From positions 158,990 through 222,989 of the forward strand of contig CAZQMV010000005.1 in NCBI GenBank assembly GCA_964594635.1: a DNA stretch of 64,000 nt, given 5' to 3'. A program made the translations under genes and the position numbers. Under the pieces are notes generated by a model. The model searched no databases. It was not told where the DNA came from and saw only the letters and a program-made list of their open reading frames with translations. Positions 15,685-25,203 of this stretch are shown one piece after another (the stretch's first letter is position 1; every line of letters begins with the position of its first letter). Origin of the DNA: Berkiella sp964594635. Its GTDB lineage: Bacteria; Pseudomonadota; Gammaproteobacteria; Berkiellales; Berkiellaceae.

Positions 15685-17343
15685 TTACATCATTCCGCCC
15701 ATTCCGCCCATGCCACCCATGCCGCCCATACCACCCATGTCACCAGCACTATCAGAGCCGCTTTCTTTGGGGATATCAGCAATCATGCAATCGGTTGTGA
15801 TCATAAGACCCGCAACAGAAGCTGCATTTTGTAATGCGCTACGTGAAACTTTGGTAGGATCCAAAATACCCATTTGGATCATATCGCCATATTCACCGGT
15901 AGCAGCGTTGTAACCAAAGTTACCACTCTTTTCCATGACATGGTTTAGTACCACGGAAGGTTCGCCACCTGCGTTAGAAACGATTTGACGTAAAGGTGCT
16001 TCAAGTGCGCGAGCAATGATGCTAACGCCTAAGTCTTGATCACTGTTATCGGTTTTGACTTTCTTAACCGCTGCAATGATGCGAACCATCGCAACACCAC
16101 CACCAGGAACCACACCTTCTTCAACTGCTGCACGAGTTGCATGTAAAGCATCTTCCACGCGCGCTTTCTTTTCTTTCATTTCAACTTCAGTTGCTGCACC
16201 CACTTTGATCACTGCAACACCGCCTGAAAGCTTCGCAACACGTTCTTGAAGTTTTTCACGATCATAATCTGAAGTCGTGTCTTCAATTTGTTTACGAATA
16301 GAATCAACACGTGCTTTGATGTCAGCACTTTGGCCTGCGCCATCAATAATGATGGTGTTTTCTTTGCTAACAACAATACGCTTCGCCGTGCCTAAATCGG
16401 TGATAGCACATTTCTCTAAAGTCAAACCAATTTCTTCAGAAATCACGTTTGAGTTGGTTAACACGGCAACGTCTTGCAACATTGCTTTACGACGATCACC
16501 AAAGCCAGGTGCTTTAACCGCGCAAACTTTAACCACACCACGGATAGTATTCACTACCAATGTTGCCAATGCTTCGCCTTCTACGTCTTCAGCGATAATT
16601 AATAACTGACGACCGGATTTAGCAACGCTTTCCAGAACAGGAAGCATGTCACGGATCGTAGAGATTTTCTTATCAACGATTAAGATAAACGGATTATCTA
16701 ATTCGCAAGTCATGTTCTGTTGATTGTTGATAAAGTAAGGGGATAAATATCCACGATCAAACTGCATGCCTTCAACCACATCTAATTGGTCTTCTAAGCC
16801 ATTGCCATCTTCAACCGTAATAACGCCTTCTTTACCAACTTTGTTCATCGCTTCTGCAATGATGTTACCAATGGTTTCATCAGAGTTAGCAGAAATGGTA
16901 CCCACTTGAGCAATTGCTTTGGTATCTGCACAAGGAACAGATAATTTTTTCAATTCTTCAACAGCGACTTTAACTGCTTTATCAATACCGCGTTTCAAAT
17001 CCATTGGATTAATGCCAGCCGCTAATGCTTTGATACCTTCAGCGAAAATAGCATGCGTCAGAACAGTTGCGGTGGTGGTACCGTCACCTGCATCATCAGC
17101 TGTTTTGGAAGCTACATCTTTAACCAATTCTGCAGCGATATTTTCCAGCGGATTAGAGAGTTCAACGTTTTTTGCAACCGTTGCACCGTCTTTGGTGATT
17201 AAAGGAGCACCAAAGGATTTTTGAATTACAACATTACGTCCTTTTGGACCCAATGTTACGCGCACTGCGCGTGCTAATTTTTCAACGCCATCAAGACTTG
17301 CTTTACGCGCATCGACGTCATATAGAAATTGTTTTGCTGCCAT
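15685..17343 (-). CDS. groEL: Chaperonin GroEL (Hsp60)
   Basis: 552-residue 60-kDa chaperonin subunit; forms the double heptameric ring that folds proteins with GroES. Landmarks: VTLGPKGRNVVIQKSFGAP, the nucleotide-binding DGTTTAT and GGVAVIKVGA blocks, and the C-terminal GGM repeat tail (four GGM units ending MM). The start at 17343 has AGGGA upstream and lies 31 bp after groES. Expressed from the CIRCE-controlled promoter ahead of groES. Confidence 0.97.
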   Translation of the reverse strand: MAAKQFLYDVDARKASLDGVEKLARAVRVTLGPKGRNVVIQKSFGAPLITKDGATVAKNVELSNPLENIAAELVKDVASKTADDAGDGTTTATVLTHAIFAEGIKALAAGINPMDLKRGIDKAVKVAVEELKKLSVPCADTKAIAQVGTISANSDETIGNIIAEAMNKVGKEGVITVEDGNGLEDQLDVVEGMQFDRGYLSPYFINNQQNMTCELDNPFILIVDKKISTIRDMLPVLESVAKSGRQLLIIAEDVEGEALATLVVNTIRGVVKVCAVKAPGFGDRRKAMLQDVAVLTNSNVISEEIGLTLEKCAITDLGTAKRIVVSKENTIIIDGAGQSADIKARVDSIRKQIEDTTSDYDREKLQERVAKLSGGVAVIKVGAATEVEMKEKKARVEDALHATRAAVEEGVVPGGGVAMVRIIAAVKKVKTDNSDQDLGVSIIARALEAPLRQIVSNAGGEPSVVLNHVMEKSGNFGYNAATGEYGDMIQMGILDPTKVSRSALQNAASVAGLMITTDCMIADIPKESGSDSAGDMGGMGGMGGMGGMGGMM

Positions 17344-17374
17344 GATTAGTCCCTACAAAAAATATGAAAAAGGT

Positions 17375-17680
17375 TTAGTCTTCAACAACCGCCATAATGT
17401 CTTCTTCACGCATGAAAAGAAGCTCATCAGCACCCATTTTAACTTTGGTTCCGGAATATTTTCCGAAAATGACTTTGTCGCCTTCTTTAACGCTTAATTT
17501 GTGCACTTCGCCATTGTCCAGTAATTTACCTGGGCCTGTGCGAACGACGGTGCCCCATTGGGGAGCTTCTTTTGCGGTTTCAGGGAGGAAAATGCCACCA
17601 GCGGTTTTTTGTGGCTCATCTTCTTGCTTAACCAATACTCGATCTCCGAGCGGTGTGATTTTGATATTACTACCACGCAT
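17375..17680 (-). CDS. groES: Co-chaperonin GroES (Hsp10)
   Basis: 101 residues, heptameric lid of the GroEL chamber. Typical blocks are PLGDRVLVKQ, the mobile loop EPQKTAGGIFLPETAKEAPQ and ILFGKYSGT-like VIFGKYSGTKV. Start at 17680 with AAGGAG upstream. First gene of the groESL operon. Confidence 0.96.
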   Translation of the reverse strand: MRGSNIKITPLGDRVLVKQEDEPQKTAGGIFLPETAKEAPQWGTVVRTGPGKLLDNGEVHKLSVKEGDKVIFGKYSGTKVKMGADELLFMREEDIMAVVED

Positions 17681-17746
17681 TCCTGCAATCTCCTTAACGT
17701 AAATAACAATGATTCTTTAATTTAACTGTCTAATTCAACAGGGGGA

Positions 17747-17773
17747 TTGGCACTCCCTCTTAGCGAGTGCTCA
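17747..17773 (-). promoter_or_regulatory. CIRCE operator (HrcA site) of groESL
   Basis: TTGGCACTC (17747-17755), 9-bp spacer, GAGTGCTCA (17765-17773). This matches the CIRCE consensus TTAGCACTC-N9-GAGTGCTAA at 16 of 18 arm positions. It lies 67 bp upstream of the groES start and overlaps the -10 box of the promoter, so bound HrcA would block transcription. Confidence 0.9.
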
Positions 17774-17800
17774 TGATAAGCCAGCTGGCGACAGAGTCAA
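17773..17800 (-). promoter_or_regulatory. groESL sigma70-type promoter
   Basis: On the minus strand, TTGACT (17800-17795) is followed after 16 bases by TATCAT (17778-17773), directly upstream of the CIRCE element. The geometry promoter-CIRCE-groES is the classic HrcA-repressed arrangement. CTTGAC could also serve sigma32. Confidence 0.75.
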
Positions 17801-17898
17801 GCCTAAAAGTGCCTATACTTGTAAGTGGGGCCATGTACTCTGACATTCAACCCCACCGGTGATAAATATTTAAAAAACCAGCATTTTTGAGGCAAAGC

Positions 17899-19488
17899 AT
17901 GCCAACCCTGCAACCCCAATTTGCCAAAGAACTGCTAAAAACAGTTATTCAACTGAGCAATTCTCTTGAACAAGATGCAGGCCTTGATTGGCAAAAAGCC
18001 TTTCTCTCTTTAGAAGAAGCTGCCACGGGCTTCCAAGAACCCCCTGTTTTGGCTTTAGTCAGCAAAATTCGAGATCGGTTAACGCCTTATTTTGACCAAC
18101 ATAACAGTAAGATCATTCCAGCGAATACAATCACGGACTGCCAAGCTTATATTCAAAAACTAGAAGAAGTCATTGCCATTCATGTGATGGATCCACATTT
18201 GGGGGATACCAGTGAAGCGACTATTGTCAAACCCTGCTTGCTGATCGGCTTAAAAGATAAGCAATTAACGGAAGAAATTATTCACCAAGTTAATTATTTT
18301 GGATATGCATCCCTTGCCTTTGAATCACTCACTCATATCATCGATCATATCAAGACACATACCGAAGCAGGGTATGGCGCTTTGTTACTGGATACGCAAT
18401 ATTGTGAACCAGCCGATCTGGATAGACTGAAAATACTCTCTGAGAAAATCCCCATCATTTTTATTTCTCGTCATCATGATGTGGGTACGCGATTGTTTGC
18501 GGTCAAAGCGGGAGGCCGCGGGTTTTTAGTACGGCCCTTAGAATTTACTAATTTAATTGAAAAAATAGATCAATTAACAACACCAACTAGTGAGAAAATA
18601 CCTTATCGGATCCTCATTGTTGAAGACTCTCGCACCCAAGCACATCAGATCAACCAACATTTAGAAGATGCGGGTATGATCACTGAAATACTGATTGATC
18701 CACTCAAAATAAATGAAGCATTGATTGAATTTCAACCGGATCTCATTTTACTTGATCTTTATATGCCAACGTGTTCAGGCACCGATTTAGCCAAAGTCAT
18801 TCGCCAGCAAGATATGTTTGTGGGAATACCGATTGTCTATTTATCTGCAGAGGAAGATCTCAATAAGCAACTAACCGCCATCCGAGGTGGTGGGGATGAT
18901 TTTTTAACCAAACCCATTGTCTCTCAGTATTTAATTGATGCAGTGGCAGCCAAAGCACAGCGCTCTCGCACCTTGCGCGCTGAAATGATTATGGATAGTT
19001 TAACGGAAACGCTGAATCACACGCGTATCTTAGAACAATTGGAATTAGAAATTGCCAGAGCAAAGCGCAATAAAACGCCCTTGAGTTTTGCCATGATTGA
19101 TATTGATCATTTTAAAACGATTAATGATAGCCATGGACACCCTGTCGGTGATCGCGTTATTAAAGGGCTAGCACGGTTACTTAAACAAAGGTTACGTAAA
19201 TCAGACAGTATTGGACGTTATGGTGGCGAGGAATTTGCAATCATTTTACCGCAAACCGAACCGGATTCTTTTTTAGCAAAACTAGATGAGATCCGTCGTA
19301 GTTTCTCTAAACTGCTCCATCGCAGCTCTGATCCTTTAATTGAATTTTCAGCAACCTTCAGTGCAGGTCTTGCCAAACTCGATGGAAACATTAATACGGT
19401 GGATGAAATTGTACAAGCAGCTGATAAAGCCCTTTATGAAGCCAAGGCCAAAGGACGTAATTGCATCATATATACCCCTCACTCATGA
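17899..19488 (+). CDS. PleD-like response regulator with REC-REC-GGDEF (diguanylate cyclase)
   Basis: 529 residues. An N-terminal helical region (1-110) is followed by a degenerate receiver domain (about 112-226; LLLDTQYC offers an Asp, but the conserved Lys is replaced by Arg in FLVRPLEF), a canonical receiver (about 236-350; phosphoacceptor Asp286 in LLLDLYMP, TKP lysine present) and a GGDEF domain with active-site GGEEF (442-446). An RKSD I-site lies five residues before it, so c-di-GMP product inhibition is expected. Phosphorylation of the second receiver likely drives dimerisation and c-di-GMP synthesis. Start: ATG at 17899 with GAGG upstream; a TTG at 17887 is also in frame. Confidence 0.9.
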   Translation: MPTLQPQFAKELLKTVIQLSNSLEQDAGLDWQKAFLSLEEAATGFQEPPVLALVSKIRDRLTPYFDQHNSKIIPANTITDCQAYIQKLEEVIAIHVMDPHLGDTSEATIVKPCLLIGLKDKQLTEEIIHQVNYFGYASLAFESLTHIIDHIKTHTEAGYGALLLDTQYCEPADLDRLKILSEKIPIIFISRHHDVGTRLFAVKAGGRGFLVRPLEFTNLIEKIDQLTTPTSEKIPYRILIVEDSRTQAHQINQHLEDAGMITEILIDPLKINEALIEFQPDLILLDLYMPTCSGTDLAKVIRQQDMFVGIPIVYLSAEEDLNKQLTAIRGGGDDFLTKPIVSQYLIDAVAAKAQRSRTLRAEMIMDSLTETLNHTRILEQLELEIARAKRNKTPLSFAMIDIDHFKTINDSHGHPVGDRVIKGLARLLKQRLRKSDSIGRYGGEEFAIILPQTEPDSFLAKLDEIRRSFSKLLHRSSDPLIEFSATFSAGLAKLDGNINTVDEIVQAADKALYEAKAKGRNCIIYTPHS

Positions 19489-19497
19489 ATTTTTGTC

Positions 19498-19839
19498 CTA
19501 CTCTTCTTCACGAATTGGTCCGCCAAGTACACTGTCCATCCAATTAATATATTTACGATTACCATACTTAATTGGGGTCACTAAAAATTCGGGCGTTTGG
19601 TAAGGATGAATGGCAAGAATGGCCTCTTCTAAGTCAGCCAGCTTGTCTTTTCTGGTTTTAATCACCATCAAAGTCTCGGTTCCTTCCATTAATTTGCCTT
19701 CCCAAGAATAAATTGAGGTAATATCAGGTATGATATTAGTACAGGCAGCAAGGCCGGCCGTTGTTAATTCTTGTGCAAGTTGCACTGCGGTGACCTGGTT
19801 AGGACAAGTACAGTAGACCATACAATAGGCAGTATCCAT
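19498..19839 (-). CDS. cutA: Divalent-cation tolerance protein CutA
   Basis: 113-residue trimeric PII-like fold protein. Family blocks: CTCPNQ, AACTNIIP with the conserved Cys, SIYSWEGKL, ETLMVIKT and HPYQTPEFL. Linked to copper and other cation tolerance, although its biochemical role is unsettled. Divergent from dsbD by 48 bp; E. coli also places cutA beside dsbD. Confidence 0.93.
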   Translation of the reverse strand: MDTAYCMVYCTCPNQVTAVQLAQELTTAGLAACTNIIPDITSIYSWEGKLMEGTETLMVIKTRKDKLADLEEAILAIHPYQTPEFLVTPIKYGNRKYINWMDSVLGGPIREEE

Positions 19840-19887
19840 TTATTTGCCTCGACTGTTTTAAACGTGCACATCAATAGGTGAAGAATA

Positions 19888-21723
19888 ATGCTGGATAAGA
19901 GAAAGTACAACTTTATCGTTATCGTGCTAATGCTATTGATTTCTACAACCAATATCCAAGCACAGATAAACCAATCCCCTCATTCCACTTTGCCCTTTCC
20001 TAAGGTATTGGCAAGTGATCAAGCCTTTATGCTGAATGTGGCATTTCAAAATAGCTTAGTTAAATTTCAATGGCAGATAGCGCCTGGCTGCTATCTTTAT
20101 AAAGATCGCTTACATGTCTTCCTTGTACAAAAAGATCTGAGCAAAGTCTCTTTGATGGCTCATACCAAATTACCTGACGCTTTGCGTATTGATGATCCTT
20201 CCTTTGGACCCGAGTTTATTTATAAAGATCAGCTTACCCTGCCGATTTCATTATCCGACTATGTCAAAGAACAGAGCAACCTTAAGCTACAAGTTCAATA
20301 TCAAGGCTGTGCAGAGTCTGGGTTTTGTTACCCCCCTGTCACAAAATGGTTTGAAGCAACCATTGCAAATAACCAGATCCAAACACTGACTCCGCTACCT
20401 GGAGCGCCGCAACTTGCCAGCACCCCTACAAAAGTTGAATCCCCTAAACCCTCTAAAGGACTCATGTCACTGGAAGGTAAAAGCAATTTTTCAATTATCC
20501 TCAGCTTTTATATCGTGGGGATTTTGCTCACTTTTACGCCTTGTGTATTACCGATGATACCGATTTTATTTGGCGTCATTGTGGGTGAAAGCCACCTTAA
20601 TACGCGTAAAGCGTTTTGGCTCTCGCTGGTGTATGTCTTAAGTATGTCATTCACTTACGCATTAGCCGGTATTGTGTTTGCAACACTCGGAAAAAATTTG
20701 CAGGCACTCTTTCAAAAGCCAATTGCAGTCTTCTCATTTGCTGCCTTATTTTTCTATCTTGCTTTGGTGCAGCTTGGTGTGACGCGTTTTCATTTCCCAC
20801 AACGTTTTCAAGACATGCTAACCAAGCTGCACCATAAACAAACGAGTGGTTCTTATATCAGCGCAGCGGTGATGGGCATTCTAGCAACGTTGATTGCTTC
20901 ACCTTGTGTCAGCGCTCCTTTGTTAGGTGCTCTAGGTTACATTTCTCAAAGTGGCAATATTGTATTAGGCGGTAGTGCCTTATTAGCGATGGGCTTAGGG
21001 ATGGGGACGCTTTTACTGGTCGTTGGCACCTTAGAGGGTAAATTACTCCCGAAAAAAGGGCCATGGATGCATGCCGTTAATCAAATTTTTGCCATTATGA
21101 TGTTTGGCATTGGGGTTTGGTTGTTAGACAGAATCATCCCACATTCGATCACGTTGGCCCTATGGGGTGTCATATTGATTTTTGCGGCCTACTGCATGGG
21201 CACTTTTCGCAAGCAATCAGGCTATGCCGGACGTGCCGGTTTTGCCTTAGTTATCTATGCATTTGTTCTTTTTTGGGGTACTTGGCATGGGGAAGAAGAT
21301 CCCATGAAACCGCTACTCACCGGATTTTGGGGTGATACTGAGAAACAAAGCTCATTATTTGCAACGATTGATTCTGAGCAAGCCCTTACACCTATCTTAG
21401 AAGCCGCCAAACAGCAGCAGCGCCCTTTGATGCTGGTCTTTTCTGCGGAATGGTGTACTGCCTGCAAGCATCTGGAACACAAAGTTTTTACCGATGCTTC
21501 GGTTCAAGAATCTTTAAGTCATTTAACTCTTATTAGAGCAGATATGTCCCCCTATAACGAAACAAATCAAAACCTGTTACAAAAATTTGCTTTAGTAGGG
21601 CCTCCCGCCATATTATTCTTTGATAAAAATGGTAGAGAACTAACAAGTTACCGTATTATCGGTGAAGTATCGCCAAAAGAATTTTTAACCCACCTGAATC
21701 AGGTTAAAAAGGACTCAAACTGA
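19888..21723 (+). CDS. dsbD: Thiol:disulfide interchange protein DsbD
   Basis: 611-residue inner-membrane reductant conduit that passes electrons from cytoplasmic thioredoxin to periplasmic DsbC/DsbG and cytochrome c maturation. Signal peptide 1-25; periplasmic alpha domain with the C141/C147 pair (GCAESGFCYPP); eight-helix beta domain with TFTPCVLPM and ASPCVSAPLLG cysteines; C-terminal thioredoxin-like domain with WCTAC. All six redox cysteines are present. Confidence 0.95.
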   Translation: MLDKRKYNFIVIVLMLLISTTNIQAQINQSPHSTLPFPKVLASDQAFMLNVAFQNSLVKFQWQIAPGCYLYKDRLHVFLVQKDLSKVSLMAHTKLPDALRIDDPSFGPEFIYKDQLTLPISLSDYVKEQSNLKLQVQYQGCAESGFCYPPVTKWFEATIANNQIQTLTPLPGAPQLASTPTKVESPKPSKGLMSLEGKSNFSIILSFYIVGILLTFTPCVLPMIPILFGVIVGESHLNTRKAFWLSLVYVLSMSFTYALAGIVFATLGKNLQALFQKPIAVFSFAALFFYLALVQLGVTRFHFPQRFQDMLTKLHHKQTSGSYISAAVMGILATLIASPCVSAPLLGALGYISQSGNIVLGGSALLAMGLGMGTLLLVVGTLEGKLLPKKGPWMHAVNQIFAIMMFGIGVWLLDRIIPHSITLALWGVILIFAAYCMGTFRKQSGYAGRAGFALVIYAFVLFWGTWHGEEDPMKPLLTGFWGDTEKQSSLFATIDSEQALTPILEAAKQQQRPLMLVFSAEWCTACKHLEHKVFTDASVQESLSHLTLIRADMSPYNETNQNLLQKFALVGPPAILFFDKNGRELTSYRIIGEVSPKEFLTHLNQVKKDSN

Positions 21724-21737
21724 AAATATGTTAAAAT

Positions 21738-21772
21738 GCAGGAAATGGTAGCTAAATGTTGCCATTTTCTGC
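21738..21772. other. Stem-loop downstream of dsbD
   Basis: GCAGGAAATGG (21738-21748) pairs with CCATTTTCTGC (21762-21772), 11 bp with one G-T pair. It starts 14 bases after the dsbD stop but has no T-run, so it may stabilise the transcript end or act as a weak terminator. The rest of the 255-bp gap up to aroQ shows no ORF that I can support. Confidence 0.4.
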
Positions 21773-21978
21773 AAACATGTCTTGAACGTGCAGAACCTTA
21801 AAAACCAGCCTTGCAACTTCCTTCACAAATTGAAAATGCACGAAAAGTAGCGATAATGCTGATATCTTCCAGTAATTCATCGACATTTGTTGCTAACTTC
21901 GGCGATCGTGCATATTAAACATGGACAAGCTTCTCCATTTAGGCCACAATAGGCCCAGTTACCTATTAGGCAATTCAC

Positions 21979-22401
21979 ATGGCTAAATTATTAATCATTC
22001 ATGGACCCAATTTAAATATGCTCGGGACAAGAGAGCCAGATCTTTATGGCGCACTCTCCCTTGATGAGATTAATAAGCTGATCAGCAAACATGCCAAAAA
22101 ACATTCTGTAGAATGCTTTCAGTCAAACGCAGAACACGAAATTGTCGAAAAAATTCAAAAAAATAAAGCAGATTTCTTGATAATCAATCCAGGGGCCTTT
22201 ACGCACACCAGCATTGCCATACGCGACGCTTTGTTAGCAGTGAATACCCCTTTTATTGAAGTACACCTGTCCAATATTTATGCCAGAGAAAGTTTTAGAC
22301 ACTTAAGTTACCTTTCGGATATTGCAACCGGCGTTGTCAGTGGTCTTGGCCATTTGGGCTATCTTGCAGCCATAGATGCTGCCATCGCACAACTTTCTTA
22401 A
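21979..22401 (+). CDS. aroQ: 3-dehydroquinate dehydratase, type II
   Basis: 140 residues; third step of the shikimate pathway, converting 3-dehydroquinate to 3-dehydroshikimate. Type II motifs: IIHGPNLNMLGTREPDLYG with the catalytic Tyr, the Q-SNAEHE block, INPGAFTHTSIAIRDAL and PFIEVHLSNIYARESFR. Start of a plus-strand run; aroQ-accB-accC is a common gammaproteobacterial order. Confidence 0.95.
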   Translation: MAKLLIIHGPNLNMLGTREPDLYGALSLDEINKLISKHAKKHSVECFQSNAEHEIVEKIQKNKADFLIINPGAFTHTSIAIRDALLAVNTPFIEVHLSNIYARESFRHLSYLSDIATGVVSGLGHLGYLAAIDAAIAQLS

Positions 22402-22432
22402 TTTTTAGCCATACAGTGATATAGAGTGATTT

Positions 22433-22906
22433 ATGGATATTCGTAAAGTTAAAAAATTGATTGAGCTCCTTGAAGAATCAGGGATCAATGAAATAGAGAT
22501 CCGCGAAGGAGAAGAATCCGTTCGCATTAGCAGAAAACAAGAAAGTGCCGCACCACAATATGTGGTTGCTCAATCACCAAATATGAGCGCAATGAATTCA
22601 AACGCCGCCCCGGCCAGTGCGCCTTCTTTAGAAGCAGAAGCACCTCTTCCTGAAAAAAATGCAATACCCGAAGGTCATGTCATGACCTCACCGATGGTCG
22701 GCACCATGTATCGTGCTCCTTCTCCAACTCAACCTCCTTTTGTTGAAATCGGATCACAAGTCAAAATAGGTGACACACTTTGCATCGTTGAGGCAATGAA
22801 AATGCTTAATCAGATTGAAGCAGACGCCACAGGCACCATCGTTGCTATTTTAGTTGAAAATGGTCAGCCAGTAGAATTTGGCCAACCGTTATTCGTGATT
22901 AAATAA
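22433..22906 (+). CDS. accB: Acetyl-CoA carboxylase biotin carboxyl carrier protein
   Basis: 157 residues. N-terminal dimerisation region (MDIRKVKKLIELLEESG), Ala/Pro linker and C-terminal biotinyl domain with the biotin attachment motif EAMKM. Carries carboxyl-biotin between the AccC carboxylase and the AccAD transferase in fatty acid synthesis. Nine bases separate it from accC. Confidence 0.96.
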   Translation: MDIRKVKKLIELLEESGINEIEIREGEESVRISRKQESAAPQYVVAQSPNMSAMNSNAAPASAPSLEAEAPLPEKNAIPEGHVMTSPMVGTMYRAPSPTQPPFVEIGSQVKIGDTLCIVEAMKMLNQIEADATGTIVAILVENGQPVEFGQPLFVIK

Positions 22907-22914
22907 GAGATCCC

Positions 22915-24261
22915 ATGTTAGATAAGGTTGTTATTGCTAATCGTGGCGAAATTGCACTGCGTATTCTGCGTGCTTGTCATGAATTAGGGATTAAAACAGT
23001 TGCGTTATATTCCACCGTCGATAGAGATCTGCTGCCAGTGCGGTTATCTGACGAAGCTATTTGTATCGGTCCTGCACCTTCACCTCTCAGTTATTTAAAT
23101 ATTCCAGCCATTATTAGTGCAGCTGAAATCACTGATTCGGTTGCGATTCACCCAGGATACGGTTTTTTAGCTGAAAATGCCGATTTTGCCGAACGAGTTG
23201 AGCAAAGCGGTTTTATTTTTATTGGTCCAAGACCTGAAACAATCCGGTTAATGGGAAATAAAGTCTCGGCAATCAAAGCCATGAAAGAAGCTGGCGTTCC
23301 TTGTGTACCAGGCTCTGATGGCCCACTAGACGATGATGATAAACGTAATTTAAAAATTGCACGTGAAATTGGCTATCCCGTTATTATTAAAGCCGCTGGC
23401 GGCGGCGGCGGCCGAGGTATGCGAGTTGTGCAAAGTGAAGCAGCGTTGCTGAATGCCATTTCGTTAACCCAAACTGAAGCGGGCAATGCGTTTGGCAATA
23501 GCAGCGTTTACATGGAAAAATACCTTGAAAAGCCTCGTCACATTGAAATTCAAGTATTAGCTGATGGTCAAGGTAATGCCGTACACTTAGGCGAAAGAGA
23601 CTGCTCAATGCAACGTCGCCATCAAAAAGTGCTAGAAGAAGCGCCTGCTCCTTTTATCACTGAAGAGCAACGCAAAGAAATCGGTAAACGATGCGTAGAT
23701 GCTTGTTTGAGAATTGGTTATCGTGGGGCCGGTACTTTTGAATTTTTATTTCAAGACGGCGAGTTTTATTTCATTGAGATGAATACCCGCGTACAAGTTG
23801 AACACCCTGTCACAGAAATGATCACCGGTATCGACATCGTTAAAGAGCAATTAAAAATCGCTGCGGGTGAAAAGCTATCAGTGAAACAAGAAGATATTCG
23901 TATCCAAGGCCACGCAATTGAATGCCGTATTAACGCTGAAGATCCGAAAACCTTTATCCCTTGTCCTGGTAAAATTACATGGTTTCATGCGCCTGGTGGC
24001 CCTGGTGTGCGTATTGACTCTCATGTTTATAGTTCTTACACCGTACCTCCTAACTACGATTCTTTAATTGCTAAACTCATCACCTACGGCAAAGACCGAC
24101 ATGAGGCGATGCGTCGTATGCGAAATGCGTTAAGTGAAATCGTTGTTGAAGGGATCAAAACCAATATTCCACTGCATCAAGATCTGGTTCGTGATACACA
24201 CTTTATGAATGGTGGCACCACGATTCACTATCTTGAAAATAAAATGAAGGACGTCACCTAG
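22915..24261 (+). CDS. accC: Biotin carboxylase of acetyl-CoA carboxylase
   Basis: 448-residue ATP-grasp enzyme that carboxylates biotin on AccB. Landmarks: VVIANRGEIALRILRACHEL, HPGYGFLAENADFA, the glycine-rich ATP loop AAGGGGGRGMRVV, and FEFLFQDGEFYFIEMNTRVQ. Its TAG stop shares one base with the GTG start of prmA. Confidence 0.97.
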   Translation: MLDKVVIANRGEIALRILRACHELGIKTVALYSTVDRDLLPVRLSDEAICIGPAPSPLSYLNIPAIISAAEITDSVAIHPGYGFLAENADFAERVEQSGFIFIGPRPETIRLMGNKVSAIKAMKEAGVPCVPGSDGPLDDDDKRNLKIAREIGYPVIIKAAGGGGGRGMRVVQSEAALLNAISLTQTEAGNAFGNSSVYMEKYLEKPRHIEIQVLADGQGNAVHLGERDCSMQRRHQKVLEEAPAPFITEEQRKEIGKRCVDACLRIGYRGAGTFEFLFQDGEFYFIEMNTRVQVEHPVTEMITGIDIVKEQLKIAAGEKLSVKQEDIRIQGHAIECRINAEDPKTFIPCPGKITWFHAPGGPGVRIDSHVYSSYTVPPNYDSLIAKLITYGKDRHEAMRRMRNALSEIVVEGIKTNIPLHQDLVRDTHFMNGGTTIHYLENKMKDVT

Positions 24262-25142
24262 TGTCCTATATTGAAGTTTCTTTTCAGGTTCCTGAAAAAA
24301 TCACAAGTGCTTGCAGCGAACTGTTAGAAAAACAAGGCGCACTAGCCGTTTCCTATTTTGATGGTGCAAATGAGCCTTTGCTTGAACCCAAGCCTGGCAC
24401 AACGCCGTTATGGAATAACGTTAAAGTGGTGGGTTTGTTTGAGCCGCAAACATGCTTGCAGACTCTACGCAAAACGTTATTTGATTTTTTACCTGATATC
24501 TCTTTGCAAGTGACGACGTTGCCCGATCAAGAATGGTCACGCGTTTGGCTGGAACATTTTAAACCCATGCATTTTGGTCATGGCTTTTGGGTAGCGCCTC
24601 ACGAGCACCCCGATGTTGCTTCCTTGGAAAAAGAAGGTATTGTTTTAAAATTGGATCCAGGTCTTGCTTTTGGCACAGGCACACATCCAACGACAGCGCT
24701 TTGTTTAGAATGGTTAAGTAGTCACCGGCCAAAAGATCAACACGTCATCGATTATGGCTGTGGCTCAGGCATTTTAGGCATTGGCGCACTCTTGTTGGGA
24801 GCCGTGCATGTTGATGCAATTGATTACGATCCTCAAGCACTAACAAGCACTAAAGACAACGCGCTGCGTAACCTATGCTCCCCACAGATTGACGTGTTTA
24901 ACCCAGATGACTATGTGGGCAAACCTGCTAAAACAGTTCTTGCCAACATTTTAGCGGAACCTCTGATTGAATTAGCACCTCGTTTACGGGAACTCACTGA
25001 AATGGGAGGACACCTTGTTCTCTCTGGTTTACTAACTAACCAAGCTGAAAGAGTTCAAGCTGCATATCAACCTTGGTTTTCATTTGATCCGGTTAAAAGC
25101 GCTGAAGAATGGGCTTTATTAGTCGGCGTTAGAGTCGCTTAA
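24261..25142 (+). CDS. prmA: Ribosomal protein L11 methyltransferase
   Basis: 293 residues. SAM-dependent trimethylation of L11. Rossmann-fold motif VIDYGCGSGILGIGALLLGA, the upstream LDPGLAFGTGTHPTT block and NILAEPL (motif IV). GTG start at 24261 overlaps the accC stop by one base, so translation is likely coupled. Confidence 0.95.
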   Translation: MSYIEVSFQVPEKITSACSELLEKQGALAVSYFDGANEPLLEPKPGTTPLWNNVKVVGLFEPQTCLQTLRKTLFDFLPDISLQVTTLPDQEWSRVWLEHFKPMHFGHGFWVAPHEHPDVASLEKEGIVLKLDPGLAFGTGTHPTTALCLEWLSSHRPKDQHVIDYGCGSGILGIGALLLGAVHVDAIDYDPQALTSTKDNALRNLCSPQIDVFNPDDYVGKPAKTVLANILAEPLIELAPRLRELTEMGGHLVLSGLLTNQAERVQAAYQPWFSFDPVKSAEEWALLVGVRVA

Positions 25143-25203
25143 GCACTGTTTTATCCAAGCTAAATCGGTATAATTCTCGCTCGTCAGCAAAAGAGTAATA
25201 CGT

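Noticed and set aside
15662..15913. Pro/Met-rich plus ORF at the groEL 3' end
   Set aside because: Antisense of the GroEL GGM tail; starts inside the terminator flank.
21724..21978. Possible small gene in the dsbD-aroQ gap
   Set aside because: Stops occur often in all frames and no ORF has a start with a ribosome binding site; only a stem-loop is supported.
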